DNA from: an uncultured Xanthomonas sp.
GTDB lineage: Bacteria; Pseudomonadota; Gammaproteobacteria; Xanthomonadales; Xanthomonadaceae
Length of the DNA stretch: 64,000 nucleotides
Direction of reading: 5' to 3'
Assembly (NCBI GenBank): GCA_943912265.1
Contig: CALTTS010000008.1
Span: forward strand, 62,001-126,000
Shown here: positions 43,236 to 52,107 of the stretch, piece after piece
Position numbering within the stretch: the first letter of the stretch is position 1
How the letters are laid out: the number at the start of each line of letters is the position of its first letter
Program-made: the position numbers and the translations under genes
Notes under the pieces: model-generated
Told to the model about the DNA's origin: nothing
Databases searched by the model: none
Seen by the model: only the letters and a program-made list of their open reading frames with translations

Positions 43236-44777
43236 TCACAGCCCATCCTCCAAACCCGGCAATCCGATCCCCACGCTGCGCGCCAGTTCGCCCGATCGCA
43301 CCAGCTGCGTCGCCGCCAGCAGGTCCGGATGGAAGTAGCGGTCGTCCTGCAACGTGGGCACCTTCTCGCGCAGCAGCGCCCGCGCCGCTTCCAGCGCGGC
43401 GCTGGATTTCAGTGGCGCATGGAAATCACAGCCTTGCCCGGCCGCCAGCAGTTCGATGCCGACCACGCTGGCGGCGTTCTCCGCCATCGCCAGCAACCGC
43501 CGAGCACCGTGCGCGGCCATCGACACGTGGTCTTCCTGGTTGGCCGAGGTGGGGATGGAATCGACGCTGGCCGGGTAGGCGCGCTGCTTGTTCTCCGACA
43601 CCAGCGCCGCGGCGGTGACCTGCGGGATCATGAAACCGGAGTTCAGCCCCGGCTTCGGGGTGAGGAAGGCCGGCAGCCCGGACAGCGCCGGGTCCACCAG
43701 CATGGCGATGCGGCGCTCGCTGATCGAGCCGATCTCGCACACCGCCATCGCCAGCATGTCGGCGGCGAAGGCCACCGGCTCGGCGTGGAAGTTGCCGCCG
43801 GACAGCGCCTCGCCGGTATCGCTGAACACCAGCGGGTTGTCGGACACGCCGTTGGCCTCGGTGGCCAGCGTGCGCGCGGCGGCGCGGATCACGTCCAGCG
43901 CCGCGCCCATCACCTGCGGCTGGCAGCGCAGGCAGTACGGGTCCTGCACGCGCACGTCGCCCTCGCGGTGCGATTCGCGGATCGCCGAGCCGGCCATCAG
44001 CATGCGCAGCGCATCGGCCACGACGATCTGCCCGGGCTGGCCGCGCAGTGCGTGGATGCGCGCGTCGAACGGAGTGTCCGATCCCTTGGCCGCCTCGGTG
44101 GACAGCGCGCCGGCCACCAGCGCGGCGGCGAACACGTCCTCGATGGCGAACAGTCCGGCCAATGCATTGGCGGTGGAGAACTGGGTGCCGTTGAGCAGCG
44201 CCAGCCCCTCCTTGGCACCGAGTTCGAGCGGCTCCAGCCCGGCGCGCGCCAATGCGTCGGCCGCCGGCAGGCGCTGCCCGTGCAGGAATGCCTCGCCGAC
44301 GCCGATCATCGCCGCGGCCATGTGCGCCAGCGGTGCCAGGTCGCCGGAGGCGCCGACCGAGCCCTGCGCCGGCACCACCGGCACCACGTCGCGCTGGAGC
44401 ATGGCCTCGAGCAGGTCTAGCGTGGCCGGGCGTACCCCGGACGCGCCCTGGGCCAGGCTGGCCAGCTTCAGCGCCATCATCAGGCGGGCGACTGCGACCG
44501 GCATCGGCTCGCCGACGCCGGCTGCGTGCGAGAGCACGATGTTGCGCTGCAGGGTGGCCAGGTCGTCGGGCTCGATGCGCACGCTGGCGAGCTTGCCGAA
44601 GCCGGTGTTGATGCCGTAGACCGGCTCGCCGCGGGCGACGATCGCCTCCACGGTCTCGGCACTGCGCGCGATCCCGGCGGCGGCAGCCGGGTCGAGGCGG
44701 ACGCCGGCACCGGCATGGATGGCGCGCCATTGCGCCAGGGTGACCGCGCCGGGGCGCAGGACGAGGGACGGACTCAT
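43236..44777 (-). CDS. hutH: histidine ammonia-lyase
   Basis: A 513-residue ammonia-lyase that deaminates histidine to urocanate, the first step of the pathway. The MIO cofactor forms from Ala-Ser-Gly in GSVGASGDLAPLAHMAAAMI near residue 145. The N-terminal YGINTGFG, the middle QDPYCLRCQPQVMGAA and the C-terminal TSANQEDHVSMAAHGARRL are all conserved. Length is normal. The start at 44777 gives MSPSLVLRPG. It is transcribed leftward from hutI, which lies 57 bases upstream. Confidence 0.97.
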   Translation of the reverse strand: MSPSLVLRPGAVTLAQWRAIHAGAGVRLDPAAAAGIARSAETVEAIVARGEPVYGINTGFGKLASVRIEPDDLATLQRNIVLSHAAGVGEPMPVAVARLMMALKLASLAQGASGVRPATLDLLEAMLQRDVVPVVPAQGSVGASGDLAPLAHMAAAMIGVGEAFLHGQRLPAADALARAGLEPLELGAKEGLALLNGTQFSTANALAGLFAIEDVFAAALVAGALSTEAAKGSDTPFDARIHALRGQPGQIVVADALRMLMAGSAIRESHREGDVRVQDPYCLRCQPQVMGAALDVIRAAARTLATEANGVSDNPLVFSDTGEALSGGNFHAEPVAFAADMLAMAVCEIGSISERRIAMLVDPALSGLPAFLTPKPGLNSGFMIPQVTAAALVSENKQRAYPASVDSIPTSANQEDHVSMAAHGARRLLAMAENAASVVGIELLAAGQGCDFHAPLKSSAALEAARALLREKVPTLQDDRYFHPDLLAATQLVRSGELARSVGIGLPGLEDGL

Positions 44778-44834
44778 GCGGTTACTCCGGGAAGTCGTGT
44801 TGCTGTTGCGAAGGGATGGCACGGCATGGCCGCG

Positions 44835-46055
44835 CTACACATGGCGGCCCTGGTGGACGCGCGCGTGCAGGGGGTTGAAGCCCATGCGGTAGACGAGATC
44901 GGCGGGCGCGTCGATGTCCCAGATCGCCAGGTCGCAGTCCAGCCCGGCGCGCAGGCGGCCAACGCGATCGAAACGGCCCAGCGCACGCGCGCCCTCGCGG
45001 GTGAAGCCGGCGATGCACTCGGCCACGGTCAGGCGGAACAGGGTGGCGCCCATGTTCATCGCCAGCAGCGGGCTGGTCAGCGGCGAGGTGCCGGGATTGC
45101 AGTCGGTGGCCAGCGCCAGCGCCACGCCGGCGTCGCGCAGCGCCTGCACCGGCGGCAGTTGGGTGTCGCGGGTGAAGTAGAACGCGCCCGGCAGCAGCAC
45201 GGCGACGGTGCCGGCGGCGGCCATCGCGGCGATGCCGGCCGCGTCCAGGTGCTCGATGTGGTCGGCCGACAACGCGCCGAAGCCGGCGGCCAGCGCTGCG
45301 CCGTGCTGGTTTGTCAGTTGCTCGGCATGGATCTTCAGCGCCAGCCCGTGCCGTTGCGCGGCCTCGAATACCTGCGCCGCCTGCGCCGGCGAGAAGGCGA
45401 TGTCCTCGCAGAACACGTCCACCGCCTCGGCCAGCGTCTCCGCCGCGACCGCCGGGATCATCCGTTCGCAGACCTCGTCGATGTAGTCCTGCGCCTGCCG
45501 CCCATCCGGCACCGCGTGCGCGCCGAGGAAGGTCGGCGCCACCGATACCGGGCGCAGCTCGCCCAGCCGCCGCGCCACGCGCAGTTGCTTGCGCTCGCTG
45601 TCCAGGTCCAGCCCGTAGCCGGACTTGATCTCCACCGTGGTCACGCCTTCGGCCAGCAAGGCATCCATGCGCGGCAGGCTTTGCGCGAGCAGGGCGGCTT
45701 CGTCGGCCTCGCGGGTGGCACGCACGGTGGCGACGATGCCGCCGCCGGCGCGGGCGATGTCGGCATAACTGGCGCCTTCCAGGCGCTGCTCGAACTCGCC
45801 GGCGCGGTTGCCTGCGTACACCAGGTGGGTGTGGCAATCGATCAGGCCGGGCGTGATCCAGCGGCCGCCGCAGTCGACTTCGTCGCGGGCCAGCAGATCC
45901 GGCGGGCAGGCTGCGGCCGGGCCGGCCCAGACGATGCGGCCATCGCGGGCCGCCAGCACGCCGTCACGGACGAGGCCGAGGCCGGCATCGTCGGCCAGCG
46001 TGGCGAGGTGGGCGTTGTGCCAGAGCGTGTCGCATTGCATCGTCGGACCAGCCAT
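44835..46055 (-). CDS. hutI: imidazolonepropionase
   Basis: A 406-residue amidohydrolase that opens the imidazolone ring to give N-formimino-glutamate, the third step. The metal site is in ITPGLIDCHTHLVYAGNR, followed by TTVEIKSGYGLDLDSERKQL, LKIHAEQLTNQHGA, SADHIEHLD and LATDCNPGTS, as in other HutI enzymes. The start is 46055 or 46040 (MQCDTL). Neither has a strong ribosome-binding site. It heads the leftward operon and faces hutF across a 64-base gap that holds a HutC-type operator. Confidence 0.96.
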   Translation of the reverse strand: MAGPTMQCDTLWHNAHLATLADDAGLGLVRDGVLAARDGRIVWAGPAAACPPDLLARDEVDCGGRWITPGLIDCHTHLVYAGNRAGEFEQRLEGASYADIARAGGGIVATVRATREADEAALLAQSLPRMDALLAEGVTTVEIKSGYGLDLDSERKQLRVARRLGELRPVSVAPTFLGAHAVPDGRQAQDYIDEVCERMIPAVAAETLAEAVDVFCEDIAFSPAQAAQVFEAAQRHGLALKIHAEQLTNQHGAALAAGFGALSADHIEHLDAAGIAAMAAAGTVAVLLPGAFYFTRDTQLPPVQALRDAGVALALATDCNPGTSPLTSPLLAMNMGATLFRLTVAECIAGFTREGARALGRFDRVGRLRAGLDCDLAIWDIDAPADLVYRMGFNPLHARVHQGRHV

Positions 46056-46065
46056 CCGTCGTTAT

Positions 46066-46077
46066 TTGTCTATACAA
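46066..46077. promoter_or_regulatory. probable HutC operator between hutI and hutF
   Basis: TTGTCTATACAA is an inverted repeat (TTGT-N4-ACAA) in the 64-base divergent region. It overlaps TACAAT (46073-46078), a likely -10 box for hutF. HutC repressors of Pseudomonas bind sites of the TGT-N5-ACA type, so this is the expected target. It could repress both divergent hut units from one site until urocanate appears. Confidence 0.7.
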
Positions 46078-46119
46078 TAAACACGTCGATCCGGAAGAGT
46101 CCAGCGTCGGGAGAAAAAA

Positions 46120-47478
46120 ATGTCCGAACACGTGTTTTGGTTGGAACAGGCCCTGCTGCCGCAAGGCTGGCGCAACGGCGTATCGCTGCGGGTGAGCGAC
46201 GGCCGTATCGCCGCGATCACGCCGGAGGCATTGCCCGAGCCCGGCGCGAGGAAGCTGGGATGCGTGGTGCCCGGACTGGGCAACCTGCACAGCCACGCCT
46301 TCCAGCGCGGCATGGCCGGGCTGGCCGAGGCCGGCCATGCCGGCGGTGACAGTTTCTGGGGCTGGCGCGAGGTGATGTACCGCTTCCTCGACCGGCTCGG
46401 CCCCGACGACGTGGAGGCCATTGCCGCCATGGCCTATGCGGAGATGCTCGAATCCGGCTTCACCCGCGTCGGCGAATTCCATTACCTGCACCACGCACCG
46501 GACGGGCGTCCGTATGCCGACCCGGCCGAACTGGCCGGGCGCATCGCCGCGGCGGCACAGGCCAGCGGCATCGGCCTGAGCCTGTTGCCGGTGTTCTACG
46601 CGCACGCCGGGTTCGGCGGGCAGGCGCCCGAGCCGATGCAGCGGCGCTTCATCCATGGTCTCGATGCCTTTGCCGCGCTGATGCAGCGCTGCCGGGACGT
46701 GCTGACGGATTTGCCCGATGCGGTGCTCGGCGTGGCGCCGCACAGCCTGCGTGCGGTGACCCCGGACGAATTGGCCGTGTTGCCGGCACTGGCCGATGGC
46801 CCGGTCCACATCCACATCGCCGAGCAGGTGCGCGAAGTCGAGGCCTGCCTGGCGTGGTCCGGCCAGCGCCCGGTGCAGTGGTTGCTGGCCCATGCGCCGG
46901 TGGATGCGCGCTGGTGCCTGGTCCATGCCACCCACGTCGCCACGGGCGAGGCAGATGCCATCCGTGCCGCGGGCGCGGTAGTCGGTTTGTGCCCGGTCAC
47001 CGAAGCCAATCTCGGCGACGGCCTGTTCCCGGCGGCGTCGTTCATCCAGGGCGGAGGGCGCTTTGGCATCGGCTCGGATTCCAACGTGTTGATCGACGCG
47101 GCCGAAGAGCTGCGCCTGCTCGAATACGGCCAGCGGCTGCATCTGCGCAGCCGCAACGTGCTGGCCATGGCAGACGCAGGCACCGGCCGCAGCCTGTTCG
47201 ACGGCGCGGTAGCCGGCGGTGCGCAGGCATTGGGCGTGCTGCCCGGCCTGCAAGCCGGAGCGCCGGCCGATCTGGTCGAACTCGACACCACTCACGTCGC
47301 GCTTGCACATCGCGCGGACGACCGCCTGCTCGACGGCTGGCTGTTCGCCGCACGCGGCGGCGCGGTGCGTTCGGTCTGGCGCGGCGGGCGGCAATGGGTG
47401 AAGGAGGGCCGCCATGTCGGGCGCGACGCGCTCCTTGCCCGTTATCGGCAGGTGCTGGCCCGGCTGCTGGCCGATTGA
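46120..47478 (+). CDS. hutF: formimidoylglutamate deiminase
   Basis: A 452-residue amidohydrolase that converts N-formimino-glutamate to N-formyl-glutamate, which HutG then splits. Metal ligands appear in PGLGNLHSHAFQRGMAGL. GDSFWGWREVMYRF is the HutF signature, followed by GVAPHSLRAV, HIHIAEQVREVEACL, LVHATHV and FGIGSDSNVLIDAAEELRLL. It is separated from guanine deaminase-type relatives by the WGWRE segment. GGGAG lies before the ATG. hutC follows on the same strand. Confidence 0.95.
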   Translation: MSEHVFWLEQALLPQGWRNGVSLRVSDGRIAAITPEALPEPGARKLGCVVPGLGNLHSHAFQRGMAGLAEAGHAGGDSFWGWREVMYRFLDRLGPDDVEAIAAMAYAEMLESGFTRVGEFHYLHHAPDGRPYADPAELAGRIAAAAQASGIGLSLLPVFYAHAGFGGQAPEPMQRRFIHGLDAFAALMQRCRDVLTDLPDAVLGVAPHSLRAVTPDELAVLPALADGPVHIHIAEQVREVEACLAWSGQRPVQWLLAHAPVDARWCLVHATHVATGEADAIRAAGAVVGLCPVTEANLGDGLFPAASFIQGGGRFGIGSDSNVLIDAAEELRLLEYGQRLHLRSRNVLAMADAGTGRSLFDGAVAGGAQALGVLPGLQAGAPADLVELDTTHVALAHRADDRLLDGWLFAARGGAVRSVWRGGRQWVKEGRHVGRDALLARYRQVLARLLAD

Positions 47479-47568
47479 GCCACGCGGGGCTGGCGCTGCA
47501 CGGGGCAGGCAGGGCAGCATTCACGCCTGCACACATCCTGCGACATGCCGCAGGGAAAGGAACACCGC

Positions 47569-48297
47569 GTGAGCGCCAAGCCGCCCATGACCCTCAACCA
47601 GCGCATCCGTGGCGACATCGAAGGACGGATCCTCAGCGGCGAATGGCCGCCGGGCCACCGCATCCCGTTCGAGCACGAACTGATGGCGCAATACGGCTGC
47701 TCGCGGATGACGGTCAACAAGGTACTGACCACGCTGGCCGAGGCCGGCATGATCGAGCGCCGCCGCCGCGCCGGTTCGTTCGTCGCACGCCCGCATCCGC
47801 ACATCGAGCAGGTGGCGCTGGACATCCCCGACATCCCGATGGAAGTGGCCGCGCGCGGCCATCGCTACGGGTTCCGCCTGCTGTCCCGGCGCCTGCGCAA
47901 GCCGCGCCGTGCGCCGTCGGTGGAGCCGGCCTTCGCCTTCGAGGGCCACGTGCTGTCGATGCGCAGCCTGCATCTGGCCGACGAGCGGCCGTTCGCTTTC
48001 GAGGACCGGGTAATCAATCCGGCCGCCGTGCCGGAAGCGCGCGAGGCGGATTTCAGCGCGCAACCGCCCGGCAGCTGGCTGCTGGAGCACGTGCCGTGGA
48101 CGCGGGCCGTGCACCGCATCAGCGCCATCGGGCTGGAGCAGGCCGAGGCGGAGTTGCTGGACGTGGCGGTCGGCACGCCCTGTCTTGTGCTGGAGCGACA
48201 GACCTGGCGCGGCGAGCAGCCGGTCACGCTGGTGCGCCAGGTGTTTCTCGGCAATTCCTACGATCTGGTTGCGCGGTTCTCGCCGGGCGGGCGCTGA
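47569..48297 (+). CDS. hutC: histidine utilization repressor HutC
   Basis: A 242-residue GntR-family regulator of the HutC subfamily. The winged helix domain reads LNQRIRGDIEGRILSGEWPP and EHELMAQYGCSRMTVNKVLT. The C-terminal UTRA effector domain includes LADERPFAFEDRVINPAAVP and CLVLERQTWRG, and senses urocanate in characterised members. I chose GTG 47569 because AAAGGA precedes it. ATG 47545 (8 residues longer) and ATG 47587 are possible. It follows hutF by 90 bases and should repress the operons through the site at 46066-46077. Confidence 0.93.
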   Translation: MSAKPPMTLNQRIRGDIEGRILSGEWPPGHRIPFEHELMAQYGCSRMTVNKVLTTLAEAGMIERRRRAGSFVARPHPHIEQVALDIPDIPMEVAARGHRYGFRLLSRRLRKPRRAPSVEPAFAFEGHVLSMRSLHLADERPFAFEDRVINPAAVPEAREADFSAQPPGSWLLEHVPWTRAVHRISAIGLEQAEAELLDVAVGTPCLVLERQTWRGEQPVTLVRQVFLGNSYDLVARFSPGGR

Positions 48298-48316
48298 CGT
48301 CCGGCGACCGTCGCCG

Positions 48317-48517
48317 TCAGGGCAGAAGGCCGATCCGCGAGCTCAGCGAACGGCGGCTGGATGCCGAGGCCAACACCGCTTCCAGCCCGAGTCCACCGAC
48401 CGACAGGGCCACAGCCCATATCTTCCAGCCGCGCGTGTCGCCGGTGACGAGGATTGCCGCCGCACAGCCGCACGGGAGCAGACCGCCCGGCAGGCCGACG
48501 ATGCGGCGGGAACGCAA
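48317..48517 (-). CDS. possible small membrane protein
   Basis: An open frame of 66 codons starting at TTG, with two hydrophobic stretches (GLLPCGCAAAILV and IWAVALSVGGLGLEAVLA) and a Ser/Arg-rich C-terminus. The frame reads sensibly a further 9 codons upstream (INQYALPAL), but no ATG or GTG is found there and there is no ribosome-binding site. It lies 31 bases downstream of the Mrr-like gene on the same strand. It could be a real short protein, or the remainder of a gene that has lost its start. Confidence 0.33.
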   Translation of the reverse strand: MRSRRIVGLPGGLLPCGCAAAILVTGDTRGWKIWAVALSVGGLGLEAVLASASSRRSLSSRIGLLP

Positions 48518-48548
48518 TGCGGGCAGCGCGTATTGATTGATCCCGGGC

Positions 48549-49508
48549 TCAATACGTGCGGCATTGCCGCCAGCGCACCGGCTCGTCGCTGCCCGGTGCC
48601 GGGTTCAACTGCACGCGGACGGTCCGCAGCGCAGGGTGTTTTTCCAGTTCGCGGCAGATGAGCGGCCAGACGGCGGCGTCTTCGGCATCGCGGTCGATGG
48701 CCAGCGTCATCCGCGTCGGCCAGATGCCCCGCACGATGCCCGAGTTCCCGGCCAGCGCCTTGGACACGGCCTGCTGCTGGCGCGCGAATTCGGCATCGTC
48801 GATGTCCGGCACGGGCTCGATGGCGACGGTGGCATGCGAAGGCTCTGTCTGGGTGACGGTCGCGGCGTGGGCGGCCTTGGATGGGGACGCGGCGGCAACG
48901 GCGGCGTCGCCCGAGCTCAAGGCCGCCATGCCGACGGCCACCAGCAATCCGGCCGTCAACGCGGCCAATGCGGCAATCGCGCTGTGCCGCGCCGCCCGCC
49001 GTTTCGCGCTGCCCACGATGTCGCGGCAACGCGAAGGATCGACGTGGGGCTTGAGCAGAAACCAGAACGCGCTGCCGCTGACGATCTCGACGTGCGCGCC
49101 GGCGGCGGCGGACAGGCCGTCGCGCTCGACCCGGCCCTCGGTCAGCAGCATGCCCCGGTCGGCGGCCTGCAGGCGCATCTCACCGGCCATCTCGTCGAGG
49201 GTGGCCGCGCCGATCCGGTAGGCGCGGCCGTGCTTGCACACCAGCAGCCAGCGGTGGCCTTCGCCGCTCATCAGCAGGTTGCCGTTGGCCTCGCTCTGCA
49301 GGCCGTCGGCGGTGTGTGCCTCGACGAAACCGCGCTGTTCGTGCAGCGCCTGGCGGATCAGCGTGGACAGCTCGCGCCAGCGCTGGTCGGCCAGCAGGGT
49401 GAGCCCGTCGCGGATTTCGTCCTGCCGGCGCCGGAAGCCCCACAGCCAGACCAGGGCGACGGCGCATGCCGCCGCGGCGAGCAGCAAACCGGTGAACCAG
49501 GGCGACAT
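48549..49508 (-). CDS. membrane protein with Mrr-like restriction-endonuclease domain
   Basis: A 319-residue protein with an N-terminal membrane helix (WFTGLLLAAAACAVALVWLW), a soluble domain (residues ~28-160), a second membrane helix near residues 170-200 and a C-terminal domain. The soluble domain resembles Mrr-type PD-(D/E)XK folds: HRWLLVCKHGRAYRIG takes the place of the Q-x-K strand, followed by LDEMAGEMRLQAADRGMLLT. The usual acidic residues appear changed (SEANGNLLM), so cleavage activity is uncertain. GGAG lies before the ATG. There is no methylase nearby. Confidence 0.72.
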   Translation of the reverse strand: MSPWFTGLLLAAAACAVALVWLWGFRRRQDEIRDGLTLLADQRWRELSTLIRQALHEQRGFVEAHTADGLQSEANGNLLMSGEGHRWLLVCKHGRAYRIGAATLDEMAGEMRLQAADRGMLLTEGRVERDGLSAAAGAHVEIVSGSAFWFLLKPHVDPSRCRDIVGSAKRRAARHSAIAALAALTAGLLVAVGMAALSSGDAAVAAASPSKAAHAATVTQTEPSHATVAIEPVPDIDDAEFARQQQAVSKALAGNSGIVRGIWPTRMTLAIDRDAEDAAVWPLICRELEKHPALRTVRVQLNPAPGSDEPVRWRQCRTY

Positions 49509-49668
49509 GATGCGTTACTCCGTGTACTGGAACGTCCCGAAGTCGGCGTCGACGACAGGCGCATTGAACCACAAGGCCGGCAACCGCAAGACCGGAGGGG
49601 CATCGGCCGGAAGCTGCCCGCCGGAAGGCGGAGCGCCGGGAAGGGCGGCCCGTGCCCGGCGCGGACGC

Positions 49669-49944
49669 TCAGCCGAGTTTTTCGGCCAGCACCCGGCGGA
49701 TTTCGCCTTCGATCGTCCCGCTCATGGCCGACAGCAGGAACCCGAGTTCGGCGGTGACGCGGATCTCTTGCGGCAGCAATTCGATGCGCCCGTCCACGCC
49801 GGAGCGGGAGAATTCCAGCGCGTCGCCGTTCCACCGCGACGCCACGTCGAAGCGCTGCGCCAGCTTGCCGGCGATCGCGTCGACCGCGCCGCGCGCCTGT
49901 TCGGGTGTCAGGGAATGGGCGTGGCGGACATCGATCGTGGACAT
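49669..49944 (-). CDS. polyhydroxyalkanoic acid system family protein
   Basis: A 91-residue protein that matches the small family linked to polyhydroxyalkanoate metabolism in gammaproteobacteria (PHA_gran_rgn). The pattern is MSTIDVRHAHSLTPEQARGA, then VDAIAGKLAQRFDVASRWNG, DALEFSRSGVDGRIELLPQE and LGFLLSAMSGTIEGEIRRVL. Function is not established. It may be related to lipid- or granule-binding proteins. It is divergent from the FHA gene. The short length and start match relatives. Confidence 0.85.
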   Translation of the reverse strand: MSTIDVRHAHSLTPEQARGAVDAIAGKLAQRFDVASRWNGDALEFSRSGVDGRIELLPQEIRVTAELGFLLSAMSGTIEGEIRRVLAEKLG

Positions 49945-50052
49945 GGAATGGAGAATGGGTGCGAAAGCGGCGCGATTGTACGCGAAGCCGGTCCGCGCGA
50001 GCCGGCCCGTGCCATCTGCCCGCCCGCATGACAACCTGCTAGGCTGCGCCGC

Positions 50053-50874
50053 GTGCAGAACCTGCAACTCCATTTCAGCCACCGCGACCCGCCGGACCGG
50101 CCCCTCGCGCCGGGCGTGCACCGGCTGGTGCGCATGGCCAACGGCATCGTCGACCTGAGCCAGGAAATCCAGGGCGTGCGGCTGGTGGCGCAGCTGTGCA
50201 TCGACCGGCGCGGCCTGTGGCTGCAGGTGGCCGACGGCATCCGTGGCGTGCACGTCAACGGCCGCCCGGTCCGCAGCATGGCGATGCTGCGCGCCGGCGA
50301 CGTGGTCCACGCCGACGGCGTCGAGTTCGTGCTGCGCACGCCGCGTCCGCCGCTGCAGTTGCCGGCCGAGGTGGCGGATGCGGAAGCGCCCGCCAGCGAC
50401 CCGCGCATCGTGCTGCGCGGCATCGGCGGCGCCTACCACGGCCGCAGCTTCACCCTCGACCGGCCGGTGCTGGTCGGCAGCGCGCCGGACGCGGACATCG
50501 TCGTCGACGACCCGGCGTTCGCCCCGCGCCATGCACGCATCGAGCGGGTGGGCGAGCGGGTGATGCTGCGCGGCCTCGGCGCCGAGGGTTCCCAGGTCAA
50601 CGGCGTGATGGTGCGCGATGCCGCGCTGGAAGGCGGCGACCAGCTCGCCTTCGACGTCCGCCACCGCTTCGTGCTCGACCTGCCGGTGCAGGCCATGCCG
50701 AAGGCCGCGTCGGTGCCGGCGGCAGCCGACGGCGACGAGGATCTCCGCACCGCGCCGGCGGACGCCGCCGGCGCCGCGCGCGCCGGTTCGATGCGGCGCT
50801 GGCCGTGGCTGTTGCTGGCGGCATTGCTGCTGGCCGGCGGGCTGGCCGCGCTGCTGGTGTTCGGCGGACGCTAG
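50053..50874 (+). CDS. FHA domain protein with C-terminal membrane anchor
   Basis: A 273-residue protein. A degenerate FHA-like domain (residues ~1-95, RGVHVNGRPVRSMAMLRAGD) is followed by a canonical FHA phosphothreonine-binding domain near residues 116-215 (LVGSAPDADIVVDDPAFAPR then HARIERVGERVMLRGLGAEG, SQVNGVMV). The end is one membrane helix (WPWLLLAALLLAGGLAALLV). It would bind phosphorylated partners at the inner membrane, with the FHA part in the cytoplasm. It begins at GTG 50053, seven bases after TAGGCT, so it may also be leaderless. No Ser/Thr kinase is in the window. Confidence 0.83.
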   Translation: MQNLQLHFSHRDPPDRPLAPGVHRLVRMANGIVDLSQEIQGVRLVAQLCIDRRGLWLQVADGIRGVHVNGRPVRSMAMLRAGDVVHADGVEFVLRTPRPPLQLPAEVADAEAPASDPRIVLRGIGGAYHGRSFTLDRPVLVGSAPDADIVVDDPAFAPRHARIERVGERVMLRGLGAEGSQVNGVMVRDAALEGGDQLAFDVRHRFVLDLPVQAMPKAASVPAAADGDEDLRTAPADAAGAARAGSMRRWPWLLLAALLLAGGLAALLVFGGR

Positions 50875-50995
50875 GCGTCGGCATCGCCGCGCAACGCGCC
50901 GCCAAGGTTGCGCCTGCAACCAAGAAATCGCGCCGTTCCGCGCACCATCGACGATGCACTGCGGCATACTAGATGCCTGACTTCGCAGGTGTTCC

Positions 50996-52081
50996 ATGAC
51001 GCGCGCGTACAACTTCAGTGCCGGTCCGGCGACCTTGCCCGAGCCGGTGTTGCGACAGGCCCAGGCCGAGATGCTCGAGTGGAACGGCGTCGGCGCTTCC
51101 ATCGTCGAGATCAGCCACCGCAGTGCCGATTTCGTCGCGGTGGCGGCCCGCGCCGAAGCCGACCTGCGCACGCTGCTGTCGATCCCCGACGACTACGCCG
51201 TGCTGTTCCTCGGCGGCGGCGCGACCACGCAGATGGCACTGCTGCCGCTGAACTTCGCCGCGCCCGGGCAGGCCGCCGACTACGTGGTCACCGGCCACTG
51301 GAGCAAGGTGGCGATCAAGCAGGCCCGGCCGTACGCGGACATCCGCGTGGTCGCCGACGGCGAGCCGGGCGGCTTCCGCGACATCCCGCCGCGGGCCGGC
51401 TGGCAGCTGTCGCCGGATGCGGCCTACGTGCACATCACCGCCAACGAGACGATCCACGGCGTGGAGTATCCCGGTGCCCCGGACGTCGGCGAGGTGCCGC
51501 TGTTCGCCGACTTCAGCTCGTCCATCGCCTCCGCGCCGGTGGACGTGTCGAAGTACGGGCTGATCTACGCCGGCGCGCAGAAGAACCTCGGGCCGGTGGG
51601 CATCTGCGTGGTGATCGTGCGCCGCGACCTGCTCGAACGCGCCGGCCAGCCGCGCGCGGACATCTTCACCTACGCCTCACACGCCGCGCGCGACTCGATG
51701 CTCAACACGCCGCCGACGTGGAACTGGTACATGCTCGGCCTGACCCTGCGCTGGATGCTCGACGAGGGCGGCGTGGCCGAATTCGCGCGCCGCAACGCGG
51801 CCAAGGCCGGGCTCGTGTATGCGGCCATCGACGGCTCGGGCGGCTTCTATCGCAACGAGGTCGCGCCGGCCGTGCGTTCGCGGATGAACATCCCGTTCTT
51901 CCTGCCGGACGAGACGCTGACCTCCCGTTTCGTGGCCGAGTCCAAGGCCGCCGGCTTGCTGGCGTTGAAAGGCCACAAGGCCGTCGGCGGCATTCGCGCC
52001 TCGCTGTACAACGCGATGCCGCTGGCCGGCGCGCAGGCGCTGGCCGAATTCATGCACGACTTCAGCCGCCGCAACGGCTGA
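50996..52081 (+). CDS. serC: phosphoserine aminotransferase
   Basis: A 361-residue PLP enzyme of aminotransferase class V that makes phosphoserine (and 4-phosphohydroxythreonine for PLP synthesis) with glutamate as donor. It begins YNFSAGPATLPEPVL and continues EISHRS and LFLGGGATTQMALLPLN. The PLP lysine is in YAGAQKNLGPVGICVVIV near residue 195. HAARDSMLNTPPTWNWYMLG and VGGIRASLYNAMPL complete the match. AGGTG lies before the ATG. It heads the operon serC-pheA-aroA. Confidence 0.97.
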   Translation: MTRAYNFSAGPATLPEPVLRQAQAEMLEWNGVGASIVEISHRSADFVAVAARAEADLRTLLSIPDDYAVLFLGGGATTQMALLPLNFAAPGQAADYVVTGHWSKVAIKQARPYADIRVVADGEPGGFRDIPPRAGWQLSPDAAYVHITANETIHGVEYPGAPDVGEVPLFADFSSSIASAPVDVSKYGLIYAGAQKNLGPVGICVVIVRRDLLERAGQPRADIFTYASHAARDSMLNTPPTWNWYMLGLTLRWMLDEGGVAEFARRNAAKAGLVYAAIDGSGGFYRNEVAPAVRSRMNIPFFLPDETLTSRFVAESKAAGLLALKGHKAVGGIRASLYNAMPLAGAQALAEFMHDFSRRNG

Positions 52082-52107
52082 GCCCCGCCTTTCGGAGACG
52101 ACGCCAG

